Source: Sulfitobacter litoralis (GTDB lineage: Bacteria; Pseudomonadota; Alphaproteobacteria; Rhodobacterales; Rhodobacteraceae). Taken from it: a DNA stretch of 63,072 bases. Below, one piece after another: positions 44,080 through 52,451 of this stretch. Both the position numbers and the translations under genes were made by a program. The stretch spans positions 1 to 63,072 of the forward strand of contig NZ_FNJD01000022.1 in the NCBI RefSeq assembly GCF_900103185.1, written 5' to 3'. The first letter of the stretch is position 1. Each line of letters begins with the position of its first letter. A model generated the notes under the pieces. That model saw only the letters and a list, made by a program, of their open reading frames with translations. It was not told the DNA's origin and did not search any database.

Positions 44080-44674
44080 GAGATCGTCCTTTGGTCAGCG
44101 CCCGCCTGCAAAGGGAAACCTCGCACTGTGGGCCGATTGTTTTGTTCAACCTACAGTTTTCTGGCACTGATTTTTCGCAATGTACAGCCAGCCACCCCCT
44201 TACAGAAGGTTGGCTGGCTGCCAGATCGGCTCGAGTGGCCCTGCTCTCTTATACCGAAAGTTCTAAGGCGCTGGCCGGCCTGAAACTAAAACACATGCGG
44301 GGATAAAATCGGGCGGGAAGGTGAGTGGAAGGGGCCGCTCTTGCTGCGCTATGCAACACGAGTCCTGTCGGCCCCTGCCCAATGATCGCCGCACCAGGTG
44401 CAGCTTGCCCGATCATAAGAATTCTGTCCCCCAGAATACATATTCGGATTGTATGGATCGCTGGCAGGCGACACCTCCGATTGTATGTTGTCTACCATAT
44501 AGGCTCAGGATGATTCGCGGCTCAAGTAAAAACGAATCGGTATGCGCATATTTTTTCATCGCCGCCCGAATCAGCGACTTTTCCCGCCCCTCGGCCTTCG
44601 CCGCTGATCCGCCATTGACCTACCGCGACACCTGCCTATCGTAAGGGTCCAACGGATCAGGAAAGACCCTACTC
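44080..44674. other. 595-base divergent control region between puuE and uraH
   Basis: I find no gene here; the frames at 44091-44306 and 44321-44644 lack family resemblance. It holds a 10-base perfect inverted repeat (44185-44220) near the puuE side. The direct repeat GATTGTATG occurs at 44447-44455 and 44479-44487, spaced 32 bases, about three helical turns. TTGTCTACCA (44488-44497) roughly resembles a GntR/FadR-type operator. No regulator gene is adjacent. The length is unusual for this compact window, so it probably carries control elements for both urate-pathway units. Confidence 0.45.
44185..44220. repeat. 10-base perfect inverted repeat upstream of puuE
   Basis: CAGCCAGCCA (44185-44194) and TGGCTGGCTG (44211-44220) are exact complements with a 16-base spacer, about 105 bases ahead of puuE. 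No T run follows on either strand, so an operator or leader hairpin is more likely than a terminator. Confidence 0.55.
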
Positions 44675-45034
44675 ATGGCAAACGGCTACTTGACGACGCA
44701 TGTTTTGGACACCGCACGCGGACGCCCCGCAGGGGGGATGGAGATCACGCTGTACCGGATCGAAGGGACCAACCGCATGAAGCTGGTCCAGATGAGCACA
44801 AATGCCGACGGGCGCACCGACACGCCGATCCTGCCCAAAGGCCAGTTTGCAGCCGGCACGTACGAGCTGGTGTTCGACGCCGGTGGCTATCTCGACGCGA
44901 TTGGGGCAGAGCCAGAGGCACCGCGGTTCCTTGATCAAATCCCGCTGCGTTTTGGCATTTCGGACACGGACGCGCATTACCACGTGCCGCTTTTGCTGTC
45001 GCCTTTCGGGTATTCCACCTATCGCGGCAGCTGA
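44675..45034 (+). CDS. uraH: 5-hydroxyisourate hydrolase
   Basis: The 119-residue transthyretin-like enzyme hydrolyses 5-hydroxyisourate, the product of PuuD, to OHCU. The N-terminal [16 protein letters not shown] holds a catalytic histidine. [12 protein letters not shown] holds the conserved arginine, and the end YRGS is the classic C-terminal tetrapeptide of the family. No signal peptide is present. AGGAAAG precedes the start. It is divergent from the rest of the urate operon and lies upstream of deoC, 93 bases away. Confidence 0.95.
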   Translation: MANGYLTTHVLDTARGRPAGGMEITLYRIEGTNRMKLVQMSTNADGRTDTPILPKGQFAAGTYELVFDAGGYLDAIGAEPEAPRFLDQIPLRFGISDTDAHYHVPLLLSPFGYSTYRGS

Positions 45035-45100
45035 ACGTCGCTGCCGGATGTGACGTGAGGGCGCGATGCTTGCATTGCGCGGCTGCCCCGTGGCACATTA

Positions 45101-45118
45101 CCTGTCTGATCAGACAGG
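45101..45118. promoter_or_regulatory. 18-bp perfect palindrome, probable operator of deoC
   Basis: CCTGTCTGATCAGACAGG is fully symmetric and ends 10 bases ahead of the deoC ATG, overlapping the AGGAAAG ribosome site. The shape suits a TetR-, LacI- or GntR-type dimer. In RNA it could also fold so as to hide the ribosome site. No regulator gene lies next to it. Confidence 0.65.
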
Positions 45119-45127
45119 AAAGCGCCC

Positions 45128-46129
45128 ATGTCCACGCATGTAAACACCCCGACCGAACTGGCCCAAAGCCACCTGCCACAGGTGACTGACCCCCGCAATC
45201 CGGGGATGCCGTTGGATATGGATTGGGTGCGCGCCGTGCAGGTGAACACCTCTGCGGTAGAGCGCCGTGCCGCTGGCCTGCCCGCACGCCGGTCCGTGAA
45301 AAAAGACCATCAAGCCGCGTGGCTGCTGCGCGCCGTCAGCTGTATCGACCTGACCACGCTGTCGGGGGATGATACCGCCCGCCGTGTAGAACGGCTTTGT
45401 GCGAAGGCCCGTCAACCGATTGCGCCCGCGCTGCTGGACGCGCTTGGCATGTCACAGATCACCGTGGGCGCGGTCTGTGTCTACCACGAGATGATCGCCC
45501 CCGCCAAAGCAGCACTGCAGGGCACGGGCATCCCGATTGCCGCCGTTTCTACAGGTTTTCCCGCCGGTCTCTCCCCGTTCGAGCTGCGCCTGCGCGAGAT
45601 CGAGATGAGCGTCGCCGCCGGTGCCGCCGAGATCGACATCGTTATTTCGCGCCGCCATGTCCTGTCGGGCGACTGGCAGGCGCTTTATGATGAAATGCGT
45701 GCCTTCCGCGCCGCATGCGGCGATGCCCACGTCAAAGCGATCCTCGCAACCGGAGAGTTGGGCAGCCTGCGCAACGTCGTGCGTGCGTCGCTGATCTGCA
45801 TGATGGCGGGGGCAGATTTCATCAAAACCTCGACCGGCAAGGAAAGCGTTAATGCGACCCTGCCCGTGACTCTCGTGATGATCCGCGCGATCCGCGACTA
45901 TTTCGACCGGACCGGCTTCCGCGTCGGCTATAAACCTGCGGGCGGGATCTCAAAAGCTAAGGACGCACTGGTCTATCTTGCCATGATGAAAGAGGAATTG
46001 GGCGACCGCTGGTTGCAGCCTGACCTGTTCCGTTTCGGGGCGTCGTCGCTGTTGGGCGACATCGAACGCCAGCTCGACCACCATGTGTCGGGCAGCTATT
46101 CCGCAAGCCATCGTCACGCCATCAGCTGA
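45128..46129 (+). CDS. deoC: deoxyribose-phosphate aldolase
   Basis: The 333-residue cytoplasmic TIM-barrel enzyme cleaves 2-deoxyribose 5-phosphate to acetaldehyde and glyceraldehyde 3-phosphate. The Schiff-base lysine lies in DFIKTSTGKESVNATLPV. ISAVSTGFPAG-like and GAAEIDIVISRRHVL segments line the phosphate site. It is longer than E. coli DeoC (259 residues) through an N-terminal helix of about 65 residues. The ALDH16 gene follows 49 bases downstream and can remove the acetaldehyde. An 18-bp palindrome overlies its ribosome site. Confidence 0.94.
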   Translation: MSTHVNTPTELAQSHLPQVTDPRNPGMPLDMDWVRAVQVNTSAVERRAAGLPARRSVKKDHQAAWLLRAVSCIDLTTLSGDDTARRVERLCAKARQPIAPALLDALGMSQITVGAVCVYHEMIAPAKAALQGTGIPIAAVSTGFPAGLSPFELRLREIEMSVAAGAAEIDIVISRRHVLSGDWQALYDEMRAFRAACGDAHVKAILATGELGSLRNVVRASLICMMAGADFIKTSTGKESVNATLPVTLVMIRAIRDYFDRTGFRVGYKPAGGISKAKDALVYLAMMKEELGDRWLQPDLFRFGASSLLGDIERQLDHHVSGSYSASHRHAIS

Positions 46130-46178
46130 GCCGCGTGAAACCAATGTCGGATTTGAGTATTTTGAAAAGGGTGAACCC

Positions 46179-48518
46179 ATGAGCGTGTCCGAAATCTATG
46201 AAACCATGGACTATGGGACGGCACCGGAGAATGCCGCTGACGCGCTGGCGTGGCTGGTCGATCAAGGCAGCCGTTTCGGGCATTTCATCGACGGCGCGTT
46301 CACCGACGCACGCGATGATTTCGAAAGCAGCAACCCCGCCAATGGCAATGTGCTGGCAACGTTGACGCAGGCCAGCCAAGCAGAGGTCGACACCGCGGTT
46401 GCCGCGGCGCGCAAGGCACAGCCCAAATGGGCCAAGCTGGGCGGTCACGGGCGTGCGCGGTTCCTATATGCCTTGGCGCGGTTGCTGCAGAAACACAGCC
46501 GGTTGTTCGCCGTGCTGGAAACGCTGGATAACGGTAAACCCATACGCGAGGCGCGCGATGTGGATGTGCCCTTGGCACAGCGGCATTTCTACTATCACGC
46601 AGGCATGGCCCAGTTGATGGAGTCCGAGCTTCCCGACGCAGAGGCGCTTGGCGTGTGTGGGCAGATCATCCCGTGGAATTTCCCGCTATTGATGCTGGCG
46701 TGGAAAGTCGCACCTGCTTTGGCGATGGGGAACACGGTGGTATTAAAACCGGCGGAGTATACGTCGCTTACTGCGCTGCTGTTTGCGGATATCTGTGTGC
46801 AGGCGGGCCTGCCCAAGGGTGTCGTCAATATTGTAACAGGCGACGGTGCCGTGGGCGAGTTGATCGTGCAGGCGGATGTCGACAAGATCGCCTTTACTGG
46901 ATCAACGCCCGTGGGCCGGCATATCCGCGAGGTGACAGCCGGGAGCGGCAAGGCGCTGACGCTCGAGCTGGGGGGCAAGTCGCCCTATATCGTATTCGAC
47001 GATGCGGATCTGGATTCAGCCGTCGAGGGGCTGGTCGACGCGATCTGGTTCAATCAGGGGCAGGTCTGCTGTGCAGGCTCGCGCCTGCTGGTGCATGAGC
47101 CTGTGGCGGATCGGTTCTATGCCAAGCTGCGGGCGCGGATGGCGAAGCTGCGGGTCGGTGATCCGCTGGATAAATCCGTGGACGTGGGCGCGCTGGTCGA
47201 TCCCGTTCAGGTGCAGCGCGTGACCGATATGGTCGCGGCCAACACCAGTGGCGAAGTCTTTACCGCAGGCGATATCCCTGCGACCGGCTGCTATTATCCC
47301 CCAACACTGATCACCGGCATGAACCCTGCCGATGCCTTGATGCAGGACGAAATCTTTGGCCCCGTGCTGGTATCCACCACATTCCGCACCCCCGCCGAGG
47401 CGGTCGAACTGGCCAACAACACCCGCTACGGTCTGGCCGCGACGGTCTGGTCCGAGAATATCAATCTGGCGCTGGATATCGCGCCCAAGCTGGTCGCGGG
47501 CATCGTCTGGGTGAACGGGACCAACATGATGGATGCCGCCGCAGGCTTTGGCGGGGTGCGCGAAAGCGGCTTTGGTCGCGAAGGCGGCTGGGAAGGGCTG
47601 GCAGCCTATACCCGTTCGAAAACCACGCAAAAGCCGTTGAAAGAGGTCACCGCCCTTACCGGCAGTGGCACGCCCGCAGACCCGATTGACCGAACCGCAA
47701 AACTCTATATCGGGGGCAAGCAAAGCCGTCCCGACAGCGGCTATTCCTCACCTGTGTGGGGTAAGTCCGGCGATCTGCTGGGGCATGTCTCGCTCGCGTC
47801 GCGCAAGGATGTGCGCAACGCCGTGGAGGCCGCGCACGCTGCAAAGGGCTGGAGCAAGACAACTGGCCATTTGCGCGCGCAGATCCTGTATTACATCGCT
47901 GAAAATCTAGCGGCGCGCGAGAATGAATTCGCGCAACGGCTGGATGCGATGCAGGGTGGCAAGGCCGGCAAAGCCGAGGTTGATCTGGCGGTCAAACGGC
48001 TGTTCACCTATGCCGCCTGGGCCGACAAATACGACGGTCAGGTGCATGGCGTGCCGATCCGCGGGGTCGCGCTTGCGATGAAAGAACCCGTTGGCGTTAT
48101 CGGCGCACTTTGCCCCGCAGAGGCCCCATTGCTTGGGCTGATCTCCTGCATGGCCCCGGCGATTGCCATGGGCAACCGTGTCATTCTTGCGGCCAGCGGC
48201 CCCTTCCCGCTTGCGGCGACGGAGTTTGTTCAGGTTCTAGAAACCTCTGACGTACCGGCGGGTGTGGTAAATATCCTAACCGGCCCGCAAAAGGACACGG
48301 CCGAAACACTGGCGCGGCATATGGATGTAAATGCGGTCTGGAGCTTTGGCGACAAAGCGCAAAGCGAAACCGTGGAACGGGCCAGCGCGCAGAACCTCAA
48401 ACGCACATGGGTGAACAACGGCATGGCGCGCGACTGGGATGGGGCGGAGGGCGAAGGCAAAGCGTTCTTGCAAGCCGCGACCTCGGTCAAGAATATCTGG
48501 ATCCCCTACGGCGAATAA
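46179..48518 (+). CDS. ALDH16-type double-domain aldehyde dehydrogenase
   Basis: The 779-residue protein holds a complete aldehyde dehydrogenase (about 30-490), with LELGGKSPYIVFDDADLD and the nucleophile Cys297 in FNQGQVCCAGSRL. A second, incomplete ALDH copy follows (about 520-779), with a Rossmann-like part (GVIGALCPAEAPLLGLISC) but no catalytic cysteine domain. This tandem plan is that of the ALDH16 family. Acetaldehyde from DeoC is the likely substrate. AAAGGG sets the start at 46179; the frame open upstream overlaps deoC. A strong terminator follows. Confidence 0.9.
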   Translation: MSVSEIYETMDYGTAPENAADALAWLVDQGSRFGHFIDGAFTDARDDFESSNPANGNVLATLTQASQAEVDTAVAAARKAQPKWAKLGGHGRARFLYALARLLQKHSRLFAVLETLDNGKPIREARDVDVPLAQRHFYYHAGMAQLMESELPDAEALGVCGQIIPWNFPLLMLAWKVAPALAMGNTVVLKPAEYTSLTALLFADICVQAGLPKGVVNIVTGDGAVGELIVQADVDKIAFTGSTPVGRHIREVTAGSGKALTLELGGKSPYIVFDDADLDSAVEGLVDAIWFNQGQVCCAGSRLLVHEPVADRFYAKLRARMAKLRVGDPLDKSVDVGALVDPVQVQRVTDMVAANTSGEVFTAGDIPATGCYYPPTLITGMNPADALMQDEIFGPVLVSTTFRTPAEAVELANNTRYGLAATVWSENINLALDIAPKLVAGIVWVNGTNMMDAAAGFGGVRESGFGREGGWEGLAAYTRSKTTQKPLKEVTALTGSGTPADPIDRTAKLYIGGKQSRPDSGYSSPVWGKSGDLLGHVSLASRKDVRNAVEAAHAAKGWSKTTGHLRAQILYYIAENLAARENEFAQRLDAMQGGKAGKAEVDLAVKRLFTYAAWADKYDGQVHGVPIRGVALAMKEPVGVIGALCPAEAPLLGLISCMAPAIAMGNRVILAASGPFPLAATEFVQVLETSDVPAGVVNILTGPQKDTAETLARHMDVNAVWSFGDKAQSETVERASAQNLKRTWVNNGMARDWDGAEGEGKAFLQAATSVKNIWIPYGE

Positions 48519-48541
48519 CGTCTGCTTGTCCTGCTGAAACG

Positions 48542-48571
48542 AAAAACGGGCGCTGTGGAGCGCCCGTTTTT
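48542..48571. terminator. bidirectional terminator after the deoC-ALDH16 operon
   Basis: A perfect 13-base stem (48542-48554 with 48559-48571) with loop GTGG is flanked by five A and five T. It serves both the plus-strand ALDH gene and the converging minus-strand peptidase gene ending at 48600. Confidence 0.95.
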
Positions 48572-48599
48572 CTGTATGTGTGGTTTGCTAAAGGAGCCG

Positions 48600-49925
48600 T
48601 CAGTCGTTCTGAACTGGTGCGGTGCCATCGACCCCTTGGGGTTGCCCGACGACGACAAAGGCCAGTCCTTCGGGATCAAGCAACTCATCTGCAACGCGCT
48701 TCACATCATCCAGGGTCACGGCTTCGACCTTGGCGTTGCGGGTGGCGATATAGTCGATGGGCAGGTCGATCATTTGCATCCCCACAAGGATACTGGCGAT
48801 GGTCTGGTTGCCATCAAAGCGCAGCGGGTAGGAACCTGTGATATAGGTCTTGGCATCCTCCAGCTCTTGCTGGGTCACACCGTCGGCTGCGGCCTTGGTC
48901 CATTCCTCCTTGATTACGTCCATCGCCTGCCCGATCCGATCGTTGGCCGAGCTGACGGAGCCTTGGATCGTCTCTGCCAGATCCATAGGAACCAGAGAGG
49001 AATACACGCCATAGGTCAGCCCGCGCTTCTCGCGGACTTCGGTCATGAGACGACTTTCAAATGACCCGCCGCCCAAAACCTGGTTCAGTACCGTCGCAGC
49101 AAAGAAATCGTCGTCTTTCTGCGAGATACCGTTCTGCGCAAAGAGCGCGACCGATTGCGGCGTCGGGAAATCCACGACCGTCGTGCCCGAGGGGATGGTC
49201 ACCTCGGCACGAGGGGGCAGCGGCGCGCCGGTCTTAGGTAGATCTCCCAGCAGGTCGTCCAGCATCAGGCCAAGCGCTTCGGGCGTAATATCCCCCACCG
49301 CGCCAATGAAGATGCGGTCGCGGGCCAGAACCGCCTTGTGCGCCGCGATCAGGTCGTCACGGGTCAGGGCGGTCACGGTATCTTTCGTCCCGCTCAGGGG
49401 CGAGCCGTAGGGATGATCGCCATAGAGCAGTTCATCCATCTTCTTGCGCGCGATATCATTGGGGTCTTTGGCGCTGGACCGGATACCGGACAAAACCTGA
49501 CCGCGCACGCGTTCAATTGCGTCGGGATCAAACCGGGGGAACTGCACCGCCTGTTTCAGCAGCGCGATGGAAGCATCCTGATTTTCGGTCAGAAAGCGCG
49601 TTGAGATTGCCAATGCGTCATCATCCACACTGAACCGGAAACTGCTCGCGAGACCTTCGGCGGCACGGGCGAAATCGCGGGCGTCCAGGTCACCGGCCCC
49701 TTCTTCAAGCAGGCCGGTCATCAGGTTGGTAGCACCGCGTTTTTCGGGCGCATCCAGCGACGCGCCCCCGCGAAACCGCAGATCAAGCGCCACGAAGGGG
49801 ATCGAATGTTCCTCTACCAGCCAAGCAGTGATGCCACCCGGAGATGTGACCTCTTGGATATCCACCTCGGCCCGGGCGGGCAGAGCGGCTAAAACCGTCA
49901 GAACTACAGCGTAAAACAGTCTCAT
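48600..49925 (-). CDS. M16-family peptidase-like protein without zinc motif
   Basis: The 441-residue exported protein (signal about 1-18, cleaved near ARAEV) has the paired M16 fold, with MTEVREKRGLTYGVYSSL in the second half. The HxxEH zinc motif is replaced by TNLMTGLLEEG, so it should be catalytically silent and partner the active peptidase next to it, as mitochondrial MPP-alpha partners MPP-beta. The ATG at 49925 overlaps the upstream stop by four bases. The upstream in-frame extension lies inside the neighbour. Confidence 0.9.
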   Translation of the reverse strand: MRLFYAVVLTVLAALPARAEVDIQEVTSPGGITAWLVEEHSIPFVALDLRFRGGASLDAPEKRGATNLMTGLLEEGAGDLDARDFARAAEGLASSFRFSVDDDALAISTRFLTENQDASIALLKQAVQFPRFDPDAIERVRGQVLSGIRSSAKDPNDIARKKMDELLYGDHPYGSPLSGTKDTVTALTRDDLIAAHKAVLARDRIFIGAVGDITPEALGLMLDDLLGDLPKTGAPLPPRAEVTIPSGTTVVDFPTPQSVALFAQNGISQKDDDFFAATVLNQVLGGGSFESRLMTEVREKRGLTYGVYSSLVPMDLAETIQGSVSSANDRIGQAMDVIKEEWTKAAADGVTQQELEDAKTYITGSYPLRFDGNQTIASILVGMQMIDLPIDYIATRNAKVEAVTLDDVKRVADELLDPEGLAFVVVGQPQGVDGTAPVQND

Positions 49926-51265
49926 TCTGTCACCTCTTCGCGCATCAGCCACCCTGTGACAGAAGCCTCGCGGTTAAACACATCCTTGGCGGCCTGCATA
50001 ATGTCATCGGCCGTCACGGCCTCGAGCACATCGGGCCAGTCTTGAACGTCTTGCACGCTCAGCCCGATCGCCAAGGCGCTGCCATAGCGATTGGCGACGC
50101 TATCGGCATTGTCGCGCGCATAGATTTGTTCGGCGCGGACCTGTTGCTTGATCCGTTCAAGCTGTTCGGCATCCACACCGTCTTTCATGAAACCGGCAAC
50201 AGCCGCGTCCATCGCATCTTCGGCGTCCTGTAGGGAGACGCCGGGTTGCGGGACCACGACAATGTTAAAGGTCGTATCATCCAACGATTGGCCGCTGTAG
50301 AACGCCGCAGAATAGGTTGCAATTGACGTATCGAACTGCAGCTTTTCGGCGAAATAGGACGTCGTGCCGCCGCCCAGAAGCTCCGCCAATATCGTGAGCG
50401 CTGCTGCGGTTTTCTGATCACCGGGGTCACGCTCCTGGGCAAGATACGAACGGCTCACGTATTCCTGCGCGACGCGGTCATCGCGAAAAGTCAGACGGCG
50501 TTCAGCGGTTTGGGGCGGTTCTTGGGTGCGCAAACGTTCAGGCAGTTCGGGATTGGCGGGGATTTCACCGTAATATTGCTCAGCCAACTGTCGCACATTG
50601 TCAGGTTCCACATCGCCAGAGACGACGAGAATAGCATTGTTGGGCGAATAGTAGAGCTTATAGAAATCTAGCGCGTCCTGCAGGTCCAGCTCGCGCATTT
50701 CGTGCATCCAGCCGATGACCGGCGTGCCGTAGCGGTGGTTGAGGTATTGCGCCGCGTTCAACTGCTCGCGGAATAGCGCGCTCGGGTCATTCTCGGTGCG
50801 TTGGTTGCGTTCTTCGATGATCACGTCGCGTTCGGTCGCGATGTTTTCCGGCGTCAGGCGGATATTTTTCATCCGGTCCGATTCCATTTGCATCATCAAC
50901 TCGAGCCGATCCGCGGCAACCCGCTGGAAATAGGCGGTATAATCATAGCTAGTGAAGGCGTTATCGCGCCCACCATTCTTGGCAACCGTGGCGGAAAATT
51001 CACCGGCGTCCATCTTATCGGTGGCCTTGAACAACAGATGTTCGAGAAAGTGCGCCACGCCGGAAGACCCTTTGGGTTCATCCGCGGAACCGGCGCGGTA
51101 CCACACCATCTGCTGCACGGACGGGGCACGGTGGTCTTCGACGACCACGACCTCCATCCCGTTATTCAGCGTGAAATGGGTAACGTCTTCGTTGTCTCGC
51201 GCCAGCGCCGCTGAGGTGGGCAAGGCAAGCGCCAATAAAGCCCCGAGGGCCGGTAATCTGATCAT
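49922..51265 (-). CDS. M16-family zinc metallopeptidase
   Basis: The 447-residue exported protein (signal about 1-22) carries the active-site motif HFLEHL (inverted zinc motif HxxEH) and the downstream glutamates in ERDVIIEERNQR. The second half holds SYLAQERDPG and the LLGGG-type strand (LAELLGGGTTSYFAEKL). It probably degrades peptides in the periplasm together with the inactive partner, with which it is translationally coupled. It follows the DUF3035 lipoprotein gene by 92 bases. Confidence 0.93.
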   Translation of the reverse strand: MIRLPALGALLALALPTSAALARDNEDVTHFTLNNGMEVVVVEDHRAPSVQQMVWYRAGSADEPKGSSGVAHFLEHLLFKATDKMDAGEFSATVAKNGGRDNAFTSYDYTAYFQRVAADRLELMMQMESDRMKNIRLTPENIATERDVIIEERNQRTENDPSALFREQLNAAQYLNHRYGTPVIGWMHEMRELDLQDALDFYKLYYSPNNAILVVSGDVEPDNVRQLAEQYYGEIPANPELPERLRTQEPPQTAERRLTFRDDRVAQEYVSRSYLAQERDPGDQKTAAALTILAELLGGGTTSYFAEKLQFDTSIATYSAAFYSGQSLDDTTFNIVVVPQPGVSLQDAEDAMDAAVAGFMKDGVDAEQLERIKQQVRAEQIYARDNADSVANRYGSALAIGLSVQDVQDWPDVLEAVTADDIMQAAKDVFNREASVTGWLMREEVTE

Positions 51266-51357
51266 GGTCGGTCCTTTGAGCAGGGTCCTAAGACCTCTTA
51301 CTTACGCCACCTCGCGGGGCGATCAAGGGACCTAACAGAATTGTAATTCAGCCAGCG

Positions 51358-51861
51358 TCACTCTGCCGGAGGCGCAGAGGGTGTGCGCGCACCGGCACGA
51401 CGCCAACGCGCGGCCTCGCGGGGGGCGTCTAGAATCTGACGTTTATAGGCTTGATCGTAGCGATCCGTCGGTACGATCTTGATTTGCGTGAACCGTGCCT
51501 TGCGTTTGCGGAAGGCGGCGTCGGTTTCGGCCAGTTCCTGACGGATATTGTTGGTTACACCCATGCGGCTGGCCTGTTGCACCAGCGCCGCGTCGGACGC
51601 CGGAATGCCCTCGGCGTTGCTTTGCGGCGTGCCGCCAAAGGCCAAGACCCCTTCGGCAACCGCATTACGATCGGTCAGGTTCGCCTGCCCCGGTGTTGGC
51701 ACGGGCAGCGTGGTATAGCTATCAGGCTGCTGCAGCGACTTGGCGGGCTGGATCATGAATTCGTCAGGCCCTTTCGCAGAGCTGCGAATGTCCCGCAGGC
51801 CAGTGTTGCCGCAGGCCCCAAGGGCAAGCGGTAGCAAGACAAGAGCGGCGACAAAGCGCAT
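51358..51861 (-). CDS. DUF3035 family lipoprotein
   Basis: The 167-residue protein begins with a lipoprotein signal and lipobox LGAC (Cys17). It then has the conserved DUF3035 segment GPDEFMIQPAKSLQQPDSYTTLPVPTPGQANLTDR. The rest is polar, ending with a proline/alanine-rich tail. DUF3035 proteins regularly stand between lspA and M16 peptidase genes in Rhodobacterales. The signal peptidase that matures lipoproteins (lspA) is the preceding gene. Function unknown. Confidence 0.88.
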   Translation of the reverse strand: MRFVAALVLLPLALGACGNTGLRDIRSSAKGPDEFMIQPAKSLQQPDSYTTLPVPTPGQANLTDRNAVAEGVLAFGGTPQSNAEGIPASDAALVQQASRMGVTNNIRQELAETDAAFRKRKARFTQIKIVPTDRYDQAYKRQILDAPREAARWRRAGARTPSAPPAE

Positions 51862-51923
51862 GACGGATCTCCTTAAGGACTTGTTAAGGTCTTTGTACCA
51901 ATATCGCAGTCACGCGGTAATTG

Positions 51924-52433
51924 TCACTGGCCTTTTTTCGGGGCCTTTTTCGGTGTGGCTTTTGCCGGTTTCTTGGGGTCGCCCGTGAAATAAATCAGCC
52001 CCAACGCGCCCGCGAAAATGAAGATATCCGCGATGTTAAAGACGAAAGGATTATTGATACCACAGCAAGACATGTTCAAGAAATCAAGTACATAGCCATA
52101 GATCAACCGGTCAACAACATTCGCCAGTGCGCCACCGATCAGCATGCCTGCGCTGATATTGGCCCAAAGGCTCATGGTTTGGCGACTGGCCCAGACCACC
52201 ACACCCACGCAGATGGCGCAGGCCAGCCCGATGAGGATCCAACGACTTGCGTCGGACCCGTCACCGAAAAGGCCAAAGTTAATCCCGCGGTTCTCACCGT
52301 AGCGAAAATTGATCAGCGGCGGCAATACGTCGATAGACCGGATGCGGCTGAGCTCCATCGCGTGCACAACAATATACTTGCTCAGTTGATCCGCCAAAAA
52401 CGCCGCGAAACCGGCCCAGAAAATAATACGCAT
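51924..52433 (-). CDS. lspA: lipoprotein signal peptidase
   Basis: The 169-residue inner-membrane aspartyl protease removes signal peptides from prolipoproteins. Four membrane segments are visible. The catalytic aspartates are in GALANVVDRLIYGYVLDFL and FNIADIFIFAG. ENRGINFGLF matches the conserved N-rich motif. The C-terminus is a lysine/proline-rich cytoplasmic tail (about 20 residues), longer than in E. coli. It starts 18 bases after purH. Confidence 0.95.
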   Translation of the reverse strand: MRIIFWAGFAAFLADQLSKYIVVHAMELSRIRSIDVLPPLINFRYGENRGINFGLFGDGSDASRWILIGLACAICVGVVVWASRQTMSLWANISAGMLIGGALANVVDRLIYGYVLDFLNMSCCGINNPFVFNIADIFIFAGALGLIYFTGDPKKPAKATPKKAPKKGQ

Positions 52434-52451
52434 ACCGACCGCTTTCCGTGG

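Noticed and set aside
44091..44644. Small plus-strand frames in the puuE-uraH gap
   Set aside because: They have no ribosome site or family resemblance, and inverted repeats overlap them.
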